Source: Cryptomeria japonica
Lineage: Eukaryota > Streptophyta > Pinopsida > Cupressales > Cupressaceae
NCBI RefSeq assembly: GCF_030272615.1
Contig: NC_081406.1
Location: forward strand, 235,643,922 to 235,705,921
Reading direction: 5' to 3'
Length of the DNA stretch: 62,000 bases
Made by a program: the position numbers and the translations under genes. The notes under the pieces were generated by a model, which was given only the letters and a program-made list of their open reading frames with translations, was not told the DNA's origin and did not search any database. Position 1 is the first letter of the stretch, and each line of letters begins with the position of its first letter. Shown piece after piece: positions 35,276-49,479 of this stretch.

Positions 35276-35905
35276 TGCTCTGTCATGCCCAAACTTTTGG
35301 GCACGAACGGGATAATTTTTTTTTTTCAAATCACAACTTAAAACATTAAATTTGCTAACATGAAATGCACTAGCAAGTTTGTCTCTACTATGTGTGAGTT
35401 AACCCTAACCACTAACTCAAGTAAGTGATATTAATTTAAATCAAATGCGGGACACTAAAAGAATTATTTAATATCTCATTGATTTTAATCAATAAATTAA
35501 TTTAGTCAATTAATTGGCGTAGATAAAATTAATCTCCAATAACCATTAATTGTTTTTAGGAACTAAATAAATTAGTCCTAGCACTTAGTTTATAATGACT
35601 AAAATTTATTTTAATAATAATTAAAATATGATTACACTAAATCGACATAGGGTCAAATAAATCCATAACAAAATTCGTCCTATAAGGTTTAATCTCCAAA
35701 ATCTATATCAGATTAAACTACAAAAATAATAATAAAATATTAAACATCATTTTAAAATATACCCTTATGTTTTACAAAAAAATATATTTTCCCATATGTT
35801 TATTATAAACATATATATAGATTAAAAACACTTGATAAAATATTTAATCTAAAATTTTCCCTATCCCTTCATATTTTTAAACTCTATACATATTTATATA
35901 TATAT

Positions 35906-35908
<3 letters not shown>

Positions 35909-35946
<38 letters not shown>
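35909..35946. repeat. (AC)n microsatellite
   Basis: About 19 AC repeats, flanked by TATATA runs, in the left LARD LTR. The corresponding place in the right LTR has been expanded to a compound (CA)(TA)(CA) tract. Confidence 0.95.
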
Positions 35947-35951
<5 letters not shown>

Positions 35952-36190
35952 TTATATATATATAAATAAATATGTTTCCACATTGTTATAAATTATCCAT
36001 GCAAACCCTAACTAAAAATATATATATTATCCAAAATGCCCTACATTTTAAAAATCTCTTCTTTCTTTATACTACCCTAGCCCTACCTAAATTTTGCGAG
36101 GGCGGCGGTTCATGCAGGGCCGAACGAAATCAAGCAATGTGGAGGCGAGCGGTGGATTGAAGAGGAAGCGGCAGTGGGTTCTCCCTAGTC

Positions 36191-36335
36191 GCCACTGTGT
36201 GTACACACAGCGGCGGCGGTGGCTGGGCGCTGCCCACTATATGTCCACACAGTGGCAGGCCTTGGCACTTGCCACTGTGTGCCCACACAGTGGTAGGCCT
36301 TGGCGCCGCCCACTGTGTGTCTACACAGTGGGGTT
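36191..36335. repeat. Four GC-rich palindromic repeats in the LARD LTR
   Basis: Four units of about 38 bp in an AT-rich LTR: a perfect 16-bp palindrome CTGTGTGTACACACAG (36195-36210), an imperfect one near 36235-36255, CCACTGTGTG-CC-CACACAGTGG (36272-36293, perfect 10-bp arms) and CCCACTGTGT-GTCT-ACACAGTGGG (36309-36332, perfect 10-bp arms). Strong potential hairpins or cruciforms. Also present in the other LTR at 44416-44552. Confidence 0.88.
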
Positions 36336-39307
36336 CGCCCCCACCAAAACCCTCTTTTTTATTTACTTTTTTTTTTAAAGTTTTATTTTATGGCATTTTT
36401 TTTAAAACAATATATATATATATATATATAGTTATAAAGAAATGTATTTATATATTTGATATTTTCAAATATGTATTTTCTTTTGATATTTTAGGGCACA
36501 AAATTAATATGGGAATGTGCATGTTTTTTTTTAAAACTTTCTATAGATAAATAAAATGTTCAGATTTAGATCAATGTTTATATATTTTTTTTTAAATACT
36601 TGGTGCTAAAATCATAAATAGACTATTTTCTTTAAATTTATTTTCTACAAATATTTAACTGACAGATTTAAATAAACTTATCCAGCAACTATATAAATAG
36701 GTTATTATTTAAAATAGATAGGCCATTTAACTTTAGGTTTTAATTTCTGCAAATAAATAAAATGACAGTTTCCAATAAAATTACACAGCAACTATAGAAA
36801 TATGAAATTATTTAAATCAAATAGTCTATTTAACTCTAGATTTTATTCTCTACAAATAAGCAATTGACAAAATTTAATAATTCTAAACAACAACTTTATT
36901 TATCTAGATTCATTTTAATTTAACTTTAGAGATATGCAATAAGGAAATAGACTGAACATTTCTTTTCACAATTAACATGCAAAATAAATTTTTGTTTTCA
37001 AAACTAACATGCATACTACAATATAATTTCAGTATTTATAAGGAACTTAATCCAAGATAAACATATTTCTTTTGCAACAAATAATACTTAACAAAAATAA
37101 TGCATTTATTTAAAGTACATTTAAAATACATTACAACCATCAATACAAATGAAATCTCTCATTTCTATTAAATGAGGACCTTTAATTAAAATAAATACAT
37201 TTTCTTTTCAAAGTATCTACAACATATAGTTTTTCATTCACACTGCTGCAACTTTAAAATATAAAATATTCTATTCCCAATTCTTTTTTTGCAACACATA
37301 AGTCCAACAACTTCTACTTGTCTGTCTCTTTTCTTTCAACAACTTGCAAATAAAATCATGGGCCATGACCATGGAGTGCTCAGCTCCTAGCCTAGGCTAA
37401 CTAGTAGCCACCCCCGAGCTTGGAGAACCAAGCCATAGATAGGTTACACACATGCAAACACAACAAGAAAGGGAAAACAATCACAAACATATTCCCAAAC
37501 AAGTCTACACTGCACCACACAATGTGATGTCTTTTCAAGGGTGGTAGTGGATCAAGTACCCTGAGGAGACTGCAAGTATGGCAAAATACAAAGCCACCTC
37601 ATGGAAAAAAAAGATTTATCATATATATAATAACCTCACATCCTTATGCCCCCCAAGGCATTCATGCCTTATTTCCCTCCTTATGACCCCCAAATGCATA
37701 AACAAGCCATGCAGTAAGGGTCACATAAATATCCCTTTAGATCACTCTCACAATGAGAGCCTCTCACTCGAGGGCTGTCAAAATTCTACCACCCACAAGA
37801 CCATCCTCTCTCCCAAGAGTAGGAGGCCTTGGTTACTCCCAAAACACATAATGCATACAAGAAAACAAAGACATAACGCATGATAATTTTCACAAACTAA
37901 AATGCAAGAGAACAACTTTTTTCACACAAACAATCTTTCCAAAATAACATGCAACATGAAAGAAAACAATACAAAGAAAATTTTAACCAACCTTCAACTA
38001 CCCAAAGGTATGCTAGATCTAGTTGAGGATGAGCAGCCCAATTCCACAATCCTCGTTTCTCTACACTTAGCCAAATTCTTATACCAAATCTTTTCTTTTC
38101 AAAATTGCATTGTCTCCAAAAATGGAGAGTGGGTGATTACCTGCAAAATCTCTCATCTTTGCCTAAGAAGACCTCAGTGAGAGTTCTCACAGGTTTCTAA
38201 AATTGAAAAAGGAAAAGTCCAAAAAAGATCAAAAGGGGTCTCTCATCAAAAAGGAAAGTTAACTAACTTAGATGATGCCTTCTAAATTCAATTTTTGCAC
38301 ATCTTAGAAAAATCACTTTTTGGGATGATTAAACAGTCACATGGGAGTTGTCACATGCCTAAAATTACTCCTAACCCTTAGGTATATCTTATGGGCTTTA
38401 GGAAACACCTTTAAACTACCCCTAGGAGTCCATTTAACCCTTATTAAACCCATCTGAAGTTAATTTTCTGGTCAAACCTAAGTTGACCACCCCAAAGATT
38501 CTCTACCCAAGGAAAATATTAAACCACATTAACTTATTTGAAAAAAATCTATGGTTAAAAGAACTCCCTCCAAGAGACAATTCAAAAATCAAGACATAAA
38601 TCAACATGTGTCAAGTGACACAATAAAAATACTTTTACAAAATTACACATGAAATTTTGTCTCTTGTTGGATTTACACAATTTAATAAATTCAATTTAAC
38701 ACACATGCCACATTCACTTTCACAAATAAAATACGATACAAATAGGGTGTTCTCTCTCCAAATAGACAAACCTTGGTTTTACGAACGTACATAGGTCTAG
38801 GTTTGGTTCTACATAATGTTTCCATGGTCACATGGATAATTTTCCTGCACATCTCAATTACACATTAGTAATTCCAAATAACCTCATATAATATAAAACA
38901 CATGAATAAGAATACACATCAAACACTCTGCATACAATTGACATTAACAAATCAATATCTCATATATCCCAATTTATCCATATAAGCCATTATCATAATC
39001 CTCATAATTTCATTCATTCATAAGAAACGCATCATATTTCCAACACCATAATAAATTTTTGCAAATCCAGATATAGCTGACATATGTTAGATCAAGATTA
39101 TCCAATTAGTGGATCTTTTAGGATTTCAAATTCATAACACGTCAAAATGTACACCACAAGGTGAAATGATTCTATAACTTGGTTCAATTACTTTTCTGAC
39201 CAATCTATCTGTCTAACATAGCCCATCCTATTGAATTAGAGCATTTATTAATAGGGTCAAACATGGTCAACTAAGTTAATCAAAGTTTGGTTGGGGAGGG
39301 CCTTACA

Positions 39308-42300
39308 TCCTCCTCCACTATAGTTTGACTTACTCTTGGAAGTCGCATGAGTAGAATTACAAAGTAGGGACATAACGTTTCCCACAATTTCAATACATTA
39401 CTCAAAATCTTATCTTGCCTACTAGAAAGGTGAAATACCAAAATCAACTTATTATTGTAATTAACTTACTATCTTCACAAGGTTAAATTCTTAGTATTTT
39501 TATTACATTTCCCTTCGATCTTAGGTAGGTGTTTATGAGTTCTAGCTTTCAACAACTTACATTAATGCGCCATCCAAATCATATCAATAACACACATCAA
39601 CTCCCACAATGAAGGTTACACGTGTTAGTTTACTTATTACTTTCTAGGAGTCATACTTATTAAGGGTTCATGTAAAACATGTTTATCCCATTGCAATTGT
39701 CATCCATGCTTGCCACTAAAGAGAATTGACGTCACAGTTTAATCTTAATGAATCTACTTATTTTACATCAAGGCACCTCATTAGGGTGATAATAAAATAT
39801 TTGTTAAACTGTCCTAGGTGCATAATTTCTTCCAACTTCCTTAGGTAACAAGGTCTAATCAAATTTATGTTCTTCAAATCTGCCCCTATATAGGGTAGTT
39901 TTCTACCACTAGGGATTACAATGCTTATATTTCTAGGCTCCAAGGTTTAAGTTTCATAGGGTACATTATTCACAATTTCCAAACATTAAGGTACATAACA
40001 ATCCCATTCTAAGGGAGTGATGGAAATTGTTAATACTTATTTTAGATATCATCCACACAATCATCTCCATACACATGCCAAATTTACCAGTCGACAATAA
40101 TCACTTTCACAATTCATTAGGTCTAGATAACACTATTGTTATGAAGAAAAAAAAAATCTCTTTCGGATTACTCGCAATTAATTTTATTTAGGAGGATATT
40201 CCTTCCTTTATCTTGATTTGATAAAATTTATTCTTTGTTAATTTTTTGTTCCTAATTTCACTCCTTATGGTATTCTCCCTTGACACACTATCAGTGGTTC
40301 AATGAACATGATAGACATTACACAAATCACATTCCTAGGGCTAGCTATATCAACCATCAAAATGACCACTTGACACTTTAAAAGGTCAAAATAAAAAATA
40401 CTTTTACCAAGTCCTTTCAAAAGAACAAAATTGTTGGCAATTGAAAGATATTAAAACTAGAAACATGGCAAGTGCCATAGTTCCAATAAAAAGAAGCATA
40501 AATTTAGTGGTCCTCTCTTCAAAATAAAAATAAATAAATAAAGGAAAGTACTAGCCCCTAGGTCACAATATACTTTTCAAAGAAAGTTGAAAATACTGAC
40601 GAATCGAAACTCGAGACAAGATGACCATATTGGTCATACCCTAGGGAGTAATCACAACACCTCACCCAAGATCACATGTCCTGAGTGTGTTAGGAAGTAA
40701 TTGTTAGACTCTTAAGGTTCTTATATTCTTTATAATCCTTTATTGATTTATGAAATAAATTCTTATACGCAAGAGATCACATTCATTTTTTATAAATCAT
40801 GTTCCATTTTAACCTTCACGTGCTTCCTATTTCAAGAAACACTTTCTGATATAATCCACTATCTATATAGGGTTATTAACATCCTTAATTATATTCTAAT
40901 AGGTGATTGCACTAACTCTACCATTCTCCGTCCATTCCTCTTGCACTAATTTATTTTTGAACACTTAATTATACGTAATCTATACTTAATTAAAGGTTAA
41001 AGGTTAACAAGTTGATCCAACAAAACCTTAGGTCTTGATAAAACTCCTACGCGATAGGATTAAGAAAATTACTAACATAACAATTACGATAACTCCTATT
41101 ATCAAGCAGATCGAATAAATTTTATAAGGGCAATAATAATTTCACTCAAATGTCCCTTTTTTAGTTGCATATAATAGTACTTAATTAGATCATCTTCTAC
41201 TAAATAGACATTTATATAGTTACTTGGTTCAATATCAATTATTTAATAAATATCCAGTTTCCTCCGTCCTATTAATACATCCTTCCTTAATAACTTAATT
41301 TAATATGGCTTCTATTAATTATCTTAATATGCTAAACCTTGGTTCAATGTTACGTGATAGCTCGAGTATCGACACTTCCATGTCTTACACACACAGTTGA
41401 TAGTTCGGTACAAAATTGACACTTGTTTACTTAGAACCACGTAGGATTTGTATAATGTAATCATATAATTTTACTAGGGCCATCATTTGTTTTCTTAGAA
41501 CCTTATGCTAGCTCCTTATATTTTCACCTCTAATATTTACTTTCCTTCATTAGGTAGGAGATTGTTGTCAAATTACTAACACATTTGGGGTGGAATTATT
41601 GTCAAGTAAGATCGATAACGGTTTACAACAATTCCTACCCACACATTTCATGACATATTTCAAACAACTTGGAGAGTGGACTTATTCTCTCCTACTTCAC
41701 TTATGCAACTATGAAATCAAGGGGGTGTGCACTCAAAAAGTGACCAAAACCCATCCTTTTAATTAAAATTTAGTAAAAGGGAAGTTATCTCATTCATAAT
41801 TACTTATTTATATTTACTTACTAGCCCATTTCTGGCATATCACAACCTTCAATCTCTTCAATCTGAAAAAAAAATAAACACCTTATCATCATTATATTTT
41901 GTTACCTAATTATGGTATAACTTAAAGGTGTCCAATAATTAACAATGTCTTAAGACTCCCACAATTTTCCAAGTTTTCCCTTGGCTAACCACAAAATTTT
42001 GCTCCTTATCAATGTTCTCATAAAATCTTTTATATTGCCAACTAATTCCCATTAAAACTTTTGTATTATATTGTTGTTATACTATCTTTCCATAAGCCAT
42101 TTCCATCCGCATGTTGCTTCATCCATACTTAATGTTTTCACATACTTCTACATTCGAGTGCCATAATTTGCAAAACTTCTTCGATTGTGCCTAGTAGTTA
42201 AATTGTGTTACATATTGTCTTGTACCTAGCGACTAACCATGATTGGGTTGCACTTTCCTTCCTAGTGTTCTGAATGAGTATTAGTTACTTATTCCTAGAT

Positions 42301-43358
42301 TATAAGATCCTAATACTTTTACACTCATTGCACTTCAATGGGGACTATTGTACGATTCCCAAATCAACTCTACTCTCTCTTCGATTATTTAATTTCTCCA
42401 AGATTATCTTCCCGTGAAGGAACTAGTTGAGGTTTTACTTGCTTGTTTCCCCAATTATATAACCACGGATGAACTTAGGGTTTATTGTAATTACGTGTTT
42501 TAAACCAAGAAGTTCATGCCTCCTTTCTCCTTATTTAACTCATCTATAGTATTACTAGGGTTTTCTGATCACAGAGTTTGCCATTCATCATTTTAGTTCT
42601 AATCTTCAGGGTTATCCAACTCTAGCTTCACTGCATTACTACAAAAATTGTCTAACAAATGCTCTTAATAAGAAATCTAGCACGACCACATTCTTAAGGT
42701 ACCTAGTCATTAGGATAGGTTAATGCTTCTATTTGAGATTCGGAAGAGTTCCTTTTAACTCTTCTTCATTTATGTCTCCAATGGCAGCCTTGATCTTTTT
42801 AACCATCATAATTTCACATAGCTTAAAAACTTAACTTGAACTATCTTGATCTTATTTATCTTGTTTATTATGCCTTTATCTTAGGTCTAACTATCTTACT
42901 TGACTTGCCATGTCAAGAACATATCTCGATGGAAGGCATTCTCTTAGTTGCCATCAAGAGTATTTTATTGAAGAATTAACTCCTCATACATGATTTGATT
43001 AGGGCAATTATTGTGTTTAGGTTCCAATTGAATGGTACCCCATAAGCACTAAAGAGCTAAATTCCGTGATTAAACACCGAAAATACTTCATATAAATAAA
43101 TAATTGAAACTTTCGTAGCCTTTGGGGTTTTATTTAAGCCATACATATTATGACTAATAAGTTTCAATTTCAGGGCTTAGAGTGATCCTTGGAATCCCCT
43201 TGAATTTGATATATGTTGGTCCATTGATTTAAAATAATTTTCACTTATGTTTCACTTTGTTATTTCACAAGTTTTCACCTAGGTGTTATACTTCAAGCCA
43301 TAGTTGGTTTAAACTAAGTTATGAATGTAGCTCATGTTCACCAGTGTTTGAACCTAGG
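39308..43358 (-). other. LARD-like interior, no coding motif
   Basis: About 4.05 kb, AT-rich, no open frame over about 68 codons and no gag, protease, RT or integrase motif found by eye on either strand. The minus-strand purine tract AGTGGAGGAGGA (39310-39321) marks its 3' end. Such interiors depend on proteins from other elements for movement. Confidence 0.7.
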
Positions 43359-43370
43359 GCTCTGATACCA
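43359..43370 (-). other. Primer-binding site, LARD-like element
   Basis: Minus strand TGGTATCAGAGC, three bases inside the right LTR. Initiator tRNA-Met type. Confidence 0.92.
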
Positions 43371-43982
43371 AAATGTCATGCCCAAACTTTTGGGTACGAA
43401 CGGGATAATTTTTAGTTTTTAAATCACAACTTAAAACATTAAATTTGCTAACATGAAATGCATTAGCAAGTTTGTCTCTGCTATGTGTGAGTTAACCCTA
43501 ACCACTAACTCAAGTAAGTGATATTAATTTAAATCAAATGCGAAACACTAAAAGAATTATTTAATATCTCATCGATTTTAATCAATAAATTAATTTAGTC
43601 AATTAATTGGCGTAGATAAAATTAATCTCCAATAACCATTAATTGTTTTTAGGAACTAAATAAATTAGTCCTAGCACTTAGTTTATAATGACTAAAATTT
43701 ATTTTAATAATAATTAAAATATGATTACACTAAATCGACATAGGGTCAAATAAATCCATAATGAAATTCGTCCTATAAGGTTTAATCTCCAAAATCTATA
43801 TCAGATTAAACTACAAAAATAATAATAAATTATTAAACATCATTTAAAAATATACCCTTATGTTTTACAAAAAAATATATTTTCCCATATGTTTATTATA
43901 AACATATATATAAATTAAAAACACTTAATAAAATATTTAATCTAAAATTTCCCTATCCCTTCATATTTTTAAATTCTATACA

Positions 43983-44159
<177 letters not shown>

Positions 44160-44415
44160 TTATATATATAAATAAATATGTTTCCACATTGTTATAAATT
44201 ATCCATGTAAACCCTAACTAAAAATATATATATTATAAAAAATGCCCTACATTTTAAAAATCTCTTCTTTCTTTAAACTACCCTAGCCCTACCCGAGCTA
44301 GGGTTTAATTCCTAACTTTTGGCAGGGCGGTGGTTCACATAGGGACGAACAAAATCAAGCAATGTGGAGGCGAGTGATGGATTGAAGAGGAGGCGGCGGT
44401 AGGTTCTCCCCAGCT

Positions 44416-44552
44416 GCCATTGTGTGTACACACAACGGTGGTGGTGGTTGGGAACCGCCCACTATGTATCCACACAGTGGTGGGCCGCGGGCGCCGCTCA
44501 CTATGTGCCCACATAGTGGCGGGCCTTGGTGCCGCCCACTATGTGTCTACAC
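44416..44552. repeat. Palindromic repeats, second LARD LTR
   Basis: Counterparts of 36191-36335: TTGTGTGTACACACAA, CCCACTATGTATCCACACAGTGG, CACTATGTG-CC-CACATAGTG, and the first arm plus loop of the fourth. In units 1 and 3 both arms changed in matching ways, so the pairing is kept. Confidence 0.85.
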
Positions 44553-45491
44553 TGTTGTTCTCAAAATCTGATTCACTTTAAAATCCTTATGATGGTATGA
44601 TAACTCTATATGTAGAAGAGAGATTAAAGAGAAGGAAACCTTCTAGGACAACATATGACAAGGTTTGATTAACCTTCTACACTTCAAACTTATTCAAAGT
44701 TCAGGCGGGTATACCTTTGTGAACTAAATTCACACTTTTAAAAGATAAATCCATAGCAAACTAGTCCAAAAAACAAGCGGATCTAATCACCTTAAAACTA
44801 ACTGAAACAAAGGAATGAAAATTATACTCATGTTTAGTATTGACCTACAAGATATGTAATAGACAACCTTGATCTACACCAATGCCTTATCCAAGATCAC
44901 AGAGTCATCTAAGTTCAAACAATACTTCCACAATCAAATATCTCTACATATTCCATCAGTTTGGCTTCTACAGATCCTTATACATGCCTGACACACATAA
45001 GAATTTATTCATATCAAACTAAACTATGTTCATCAAAATTCAAAGTGTCCCGCAAAGAATTTACTAGTAAAAATGATTCCTACATATTTAATTCCCCTCC
45101 TGAAGAGAAAAGCTAAGAAACATATCTACTGAAAGTTGCCTTACAACCCATATTCAAACGAAATAACCCTAGACTACTCAAAATGAAACAGTAAACACTT
45201 GCAATCATACTTGAAGACAACACAAAGTTTAAACTCAAAACCAATGGTCTGTATATTGATATTTTCTTCAAAAAGTATTACAAAAACCTTCGAATATTCT
45301 CCATTAAAACTTGGAAAAACTCAGATAAATTTCTGTAGCATTTTCTTACAATTCCTTGCGATCCTCTTTTTTTTAGTGCTGGTATCCATTTATAACAATA
45401 TGGATGCACACATAGCTTTGGACTTTCCTAGGAGAGTTTGTTACAATCATTACTTCTCAAGAAGAAGTTACAAAACCTTTTACAAATGTGG

Positions 45492-48400
45492 TTACAAGTC
45501 TCTCTCAACATCCGCGACTTCTTCCTCTTGTTGTTCTATTGCAACATTTTCTAACTACTCCACATCAAGCACGACATATTTTCTTGTCCATTCCTGATAC
45601 ACCTCATCAGTAGGCCATGAGAAGTTAATTACTTTTGCTTTTGTCTTGGCTAATCTTTTCCAAGAATTCCTCATTTTATTGACCTCTGAATTCAGGAAAC
45701 CATAATGAGATTTGATTTTCTCAATCTCTTCAATTGTTTTAACAAATATGGAGGCATCCTCTGATTTGACAATTCCTTTTATTCTTAGTGACAATTTGGC
45801 TTCCAAATCCTTAAGCCATATTTGTTTGTCCTTTAATTGGTTTGGGCTGACAAAACCTCCTGGGAGTAATTCTAAAACTTGATCAGTGTACTCTTTCTTC
45901 TACAAGTTGATCTTTCTCTATGCATTGTCTACTCCTGCCAACTTTACTAAATCCTTTGTCATATCATTTGTAGATTTAATAATGGGGTCAGCCCCTGCCT
46001 CATCATAGGATACACAAATCAGTTCTCTCTCCTACTCTCTAGGTCTCCATTTATAAAAAATAGTCAATAATACAGCCTTGTCCCCATTTAATTCATTCCA
46101 CATTTCCAAAATCTTACTCATAATGTTATACATTAATGAAGACCCTATAGTGTGAGATAAACATACAATTGTAGCCTTTACCCTCTCTTTATATTTCTTT
46201 GCATATAAGGCTTGAGCATGTTTTAAATTCTCCAATTCATGGGGAGTGATCTCAATCAACTGAGAACTAGAAGGTGTTTGAGATGGTGGGAACTCAATAA
46301 TGGGGTTGGTAGGTGGAGGTCTTGCAGGAGAAGAGGAGATCATCAGTGTTGAGGACTCACCTTGATGGTATTGTCCTACCAACTGGGTTTGTAGCTTGGT
46401 GATGATGTTATCTTTACCTCTTACCTCTTCCTTGGCATTGTTGTAATCTTTTAAAACTATCTCCAACTTAACTTGGAGATCTTCTTTTTCCTTAGCCTCC
46501 CTTTCTGCTACTGCAACACTAAACTTTGCAGTCTCTAGCACAGTGCTAACAGCTTCCACTACCCTAGTGCTCTACACTATTTTCACTATCATTCCTCCAA
46601 GGTAACTTGATCTTGGGGTGTCCTTATTCCTCTTATTTTCATCTCTTTTAAGAGACCACATGACCAGTGCAACATTATCTTTGTTGAAAGTGACTCCCTG
46701 CATAGGTTTGGTCTCTTTTCTTACTACCTCTAAAACCAAGGCATCTTCTATGTCCCATTCAGGGAGAATGAGTACCCCAGCCTATAATACCATGTCTCTT
46801 CCCTGCTCAGGAGTGATGGTCTTAAACTCATCAACCATTTCTTTCTTTATCTCTTCCTCCACCATAGCTGGATCCCTGTGGGGCTGCTCACCTTTCCTCT
46901 TTTCACACCTACCATTAAATTTATCAATGTTTTGCTTCCACACAAATTGCATGAAAGCTCCTGATGTGACAAAATTATTATCAGCCAAAAAATCTTCACT
47001 GGCTTGCTTGATCTCAGGATCCCACTCCTAGCCTTTGAACTCATTAGTAGTGATGTTAATTTCAATAGTAAGGGGCTCTTCTAGCATTCCCTCTTCCACT
47101 TCATCATATGTGTATGCTATCTCTCCAAGGCTACCTAACTATAATAGGTGCTCAGCTGCTGACTGTTCATCTCCTATATGAATAGGGGATTAAGATGGAG
47201 AGTACAAAGGTTCATCAGATTGTACTTCTTTTCCCACTCTTTATTTCTTTGGGCTATCTTGAATGTCAAAGACATCCTGTATCTTCCTCTTCCCTTTTGA
47301 GGTAGAGGGCTCCCTTGTTGTAGGCATCAACACTATAGTTGGACTTCTTATGCAACATGTAATCACCAGGAGGGATTGCTCTGGCAGATGTAGACCTATT
47401 TAGAACTAGTCTTGCTTTCTTAGGGTTGTTCTTAATTACAAACTCCCTCTTTTCTTTCAATGTTTGCATCACATCCTCAAAACAAAGAATTAAGAACTTT
47501 ATCTTCTCTTCAAAAGGGTGAAAGCTAGACAAAGGGTCATAGCTAGTGTCAAATTGGTGTACAAAGTCTAAAGCCTTTTTGTAGGCCACCCACTTTTCCT
47601 TCATCAGCTCTTGCTCAACTAAATCAAACTCATTCCTAATGAGGTCTTCAAGAAACTGGAATTGGTGGGGCCTACCTCTACATATTGCCCTCTTTCTGAA
47701 CATGCCATTAAAGAAATCTTCAGGGTCAGCACATCGGGATACTACAGTTGACAAATGATACAGTTGAAGGAAATCTTCGAAACACTTCCGACCTCCTTTA
47801 ATTATCACAAATTGGTGTGCTATGGTAATTGTAGGGAAAATGGTCCCTTTACCTCTGCCTGTTAACTCTGCCTCTTGCACACCACCAATCTGCCTAAGGA
47901 TCTCTGCAATTCCACTTTAAGAGGGACCTGATAGGGCAACAAAAATGGAGTGCCTTTGAATCCATATACTCTAAAAACTGTGGAGACAGGGTATAAGTAG
48001 ATATCACCCCAATTGTGGACAATTTTAACATTCTTAGTAAATTCTTTTGGCCTAATGAATTCCAAAAGAATTTTAGGAACTCTTGGATTTTCTGAATAGA
48101 TAAGAGTCCTAATATTAGATGCAAAACATTTATCAAACTTCAAGAAGCTTGCATCTTCTCTGTCCCATGACAGCACTCTACTCCATAACAATTACAGTCA
48201 TCTTCTCTCCATTTTTCTCTTTCACAATATCCATTCCACTTGCAAAATAGTAACCACCTTTGAATAAAAATAAATGCATGAGGAGGGAGTACCATCCAAA
48301 AGCCCTATCCACTTTCCCATTATTTATGCCTATCAATCCTTCATGGATGGCATCAGTGATATAGGAAGCATAGTCAAAGGTTACTAGCAAAGAAGGGTTC

Positions 48401-49106
48401 AAAATTTGAGCAATCATTAGCATGTAATGAGTTGGCATATTTGCCTCATCATCTTTTCTAGAATTTGGCAAAGTGACCAGTATAATACTTTGGCCCTAAG
48501 GGTAAATAGATTTAAAGAAAAAGGCTCCTCATTATTAGGTCCTACAATTGTTAACCCACCTATCTTCACAAACAATTATTTAAGAGGCCCATTTCTAAGG
48601 TGAGTCCTTTGCACACTGTAAACCTGAGCTAGTGATTTGAAATTAATAGGTTCTAAAAAATTGGTAAATTCACTAAGCCCAAAAGCATGTCTGAACTCCT
48701 CATTATTTATTTCAATGAGGGTTTTCCCACTTATATCCTTAACACTTCTTGTGATTGGGTCATCATTGTGTGCAATCTAAGTTAGGAGATCCACATCCAT
48801 GAATACTCAAGGGACCACCAATTTGCCTACATTCAACTCCCAGATATTGTTCATTGGGGTTGGGGAGTTTCTCATGCCAAATCCAACCTTAAATAATCCT
48901 AACCCAAACAACCCAATTTGAGGGTCTCTTAGCCAGTTACCCTTGTCATATAATCCCTCGCCTATTTTTAGGCGAGGAGCTCTTGGCAATAGTTCTTTTA
49001 CCTTTGCTGCCACATTAGTCAACAATGTCAACTATTCTAGGAAATCATCACAGATAGCCCTCTCTTGATAATTAACCTTTCCTAAGAATTCTCTTTTAGG
49101 TGCCAT
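45492..49106 (-). pseudogene. LTR-encoded protein of unknown function, copy 2 (broken)
   Basis: 3,615 bp from ATG at 49106 (MAPKREFLGKVNYQERA) to TAA at 45492 (VERDL-stop), 1,204 codons plus stop if indels balance. Blocks match copy 1: IWELNVGKLVVP, MLMIAQILNPSLLVTFDYA, AFGWYSLLMHLFLFKGG, LSWDREDASFLKF, HNWGDIYLYPVSTVFRVYGFKGTPFLLP, a KGKRKI/SPKKQR-like basic region (changed here), WDIEDALVLE-like and the coiled-coil tail. Stops near 49034, 48806 and 48775 and frameshifts near 48470, 48190, 47900 and 47330. Kept at the same length and ends as copy 1 despite decay. Confidence 0.78.
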
Positions 49107-49479
49107 CTTAAAAACTATGCAAGCAATTTAATTACTAGCCCCAACTGTTCTGTAATAAATCAAAACCTCAATTAAAACACACTGTCAAGTAATTTCCAAA
49201 TAGGAGTACAAGAGAACTTGATTTTTGCTTGAAGAAATCTCTTCTGCAACTAAAGAAATATGTTTTGCAATTACAGAAATTTGCTCTGCAACTGAAGAAA
49301 TCTGCTCTGCAAGCGCTTCTCTGCAACTACTCTTCAAAATGATGCCTTCACTCAATTGATGCGAAATAATATACGGTAGTCAGGCTCTTAACTATGACAT
49401 TGATACCGCATGCTTCAGCCATCCCTTCAGAATTGATTTCATAGAAGAATTCGAAAATTTCGCTCCAATGGGTCATAAC

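Larger units (their letters stand above)
35281..39307 (-). repeat. 3' LTR of LARD-like element (complete)
   Basis: Plus-strand start TGTCATGCCC, end GGGCCTTACA at 39307; minus-strand TGTAAGGCCC...GGGCATGACA. The first 1.18 kb aligns with 43374-44552 at roughly 96% outside the microsatellites, by eye. The right border rests on the TG...CA rule and the adjoining purine tract, not on a second copy. Confidence 0.75.

Noticed and set aside
36191-36335. CRISPR-like array
   Set aside because: Repeats are imperfect palindromes without unique spacers, in a plant LTR; no cas genes.
36094-36550. Plus-strand frames over the GC-rich palindromes
   Set aside because: They arise from the palindromic repeat and homopolymer runs; no homology, and the other LTR does not keep them.
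39758-39943. Minus-strand 61-codon frame in the LARD interior
   Set aside because: Too short, no motif, no continuation in neighbouring frames.
46618-47031. 137-codon plus-strand frames (also 60639-61052 and 24329-24619) conserved between copies
   Set aside because: They are exact antisense shadows of the LTR-encoded protein and are conserved only because the LTRs are repeats.
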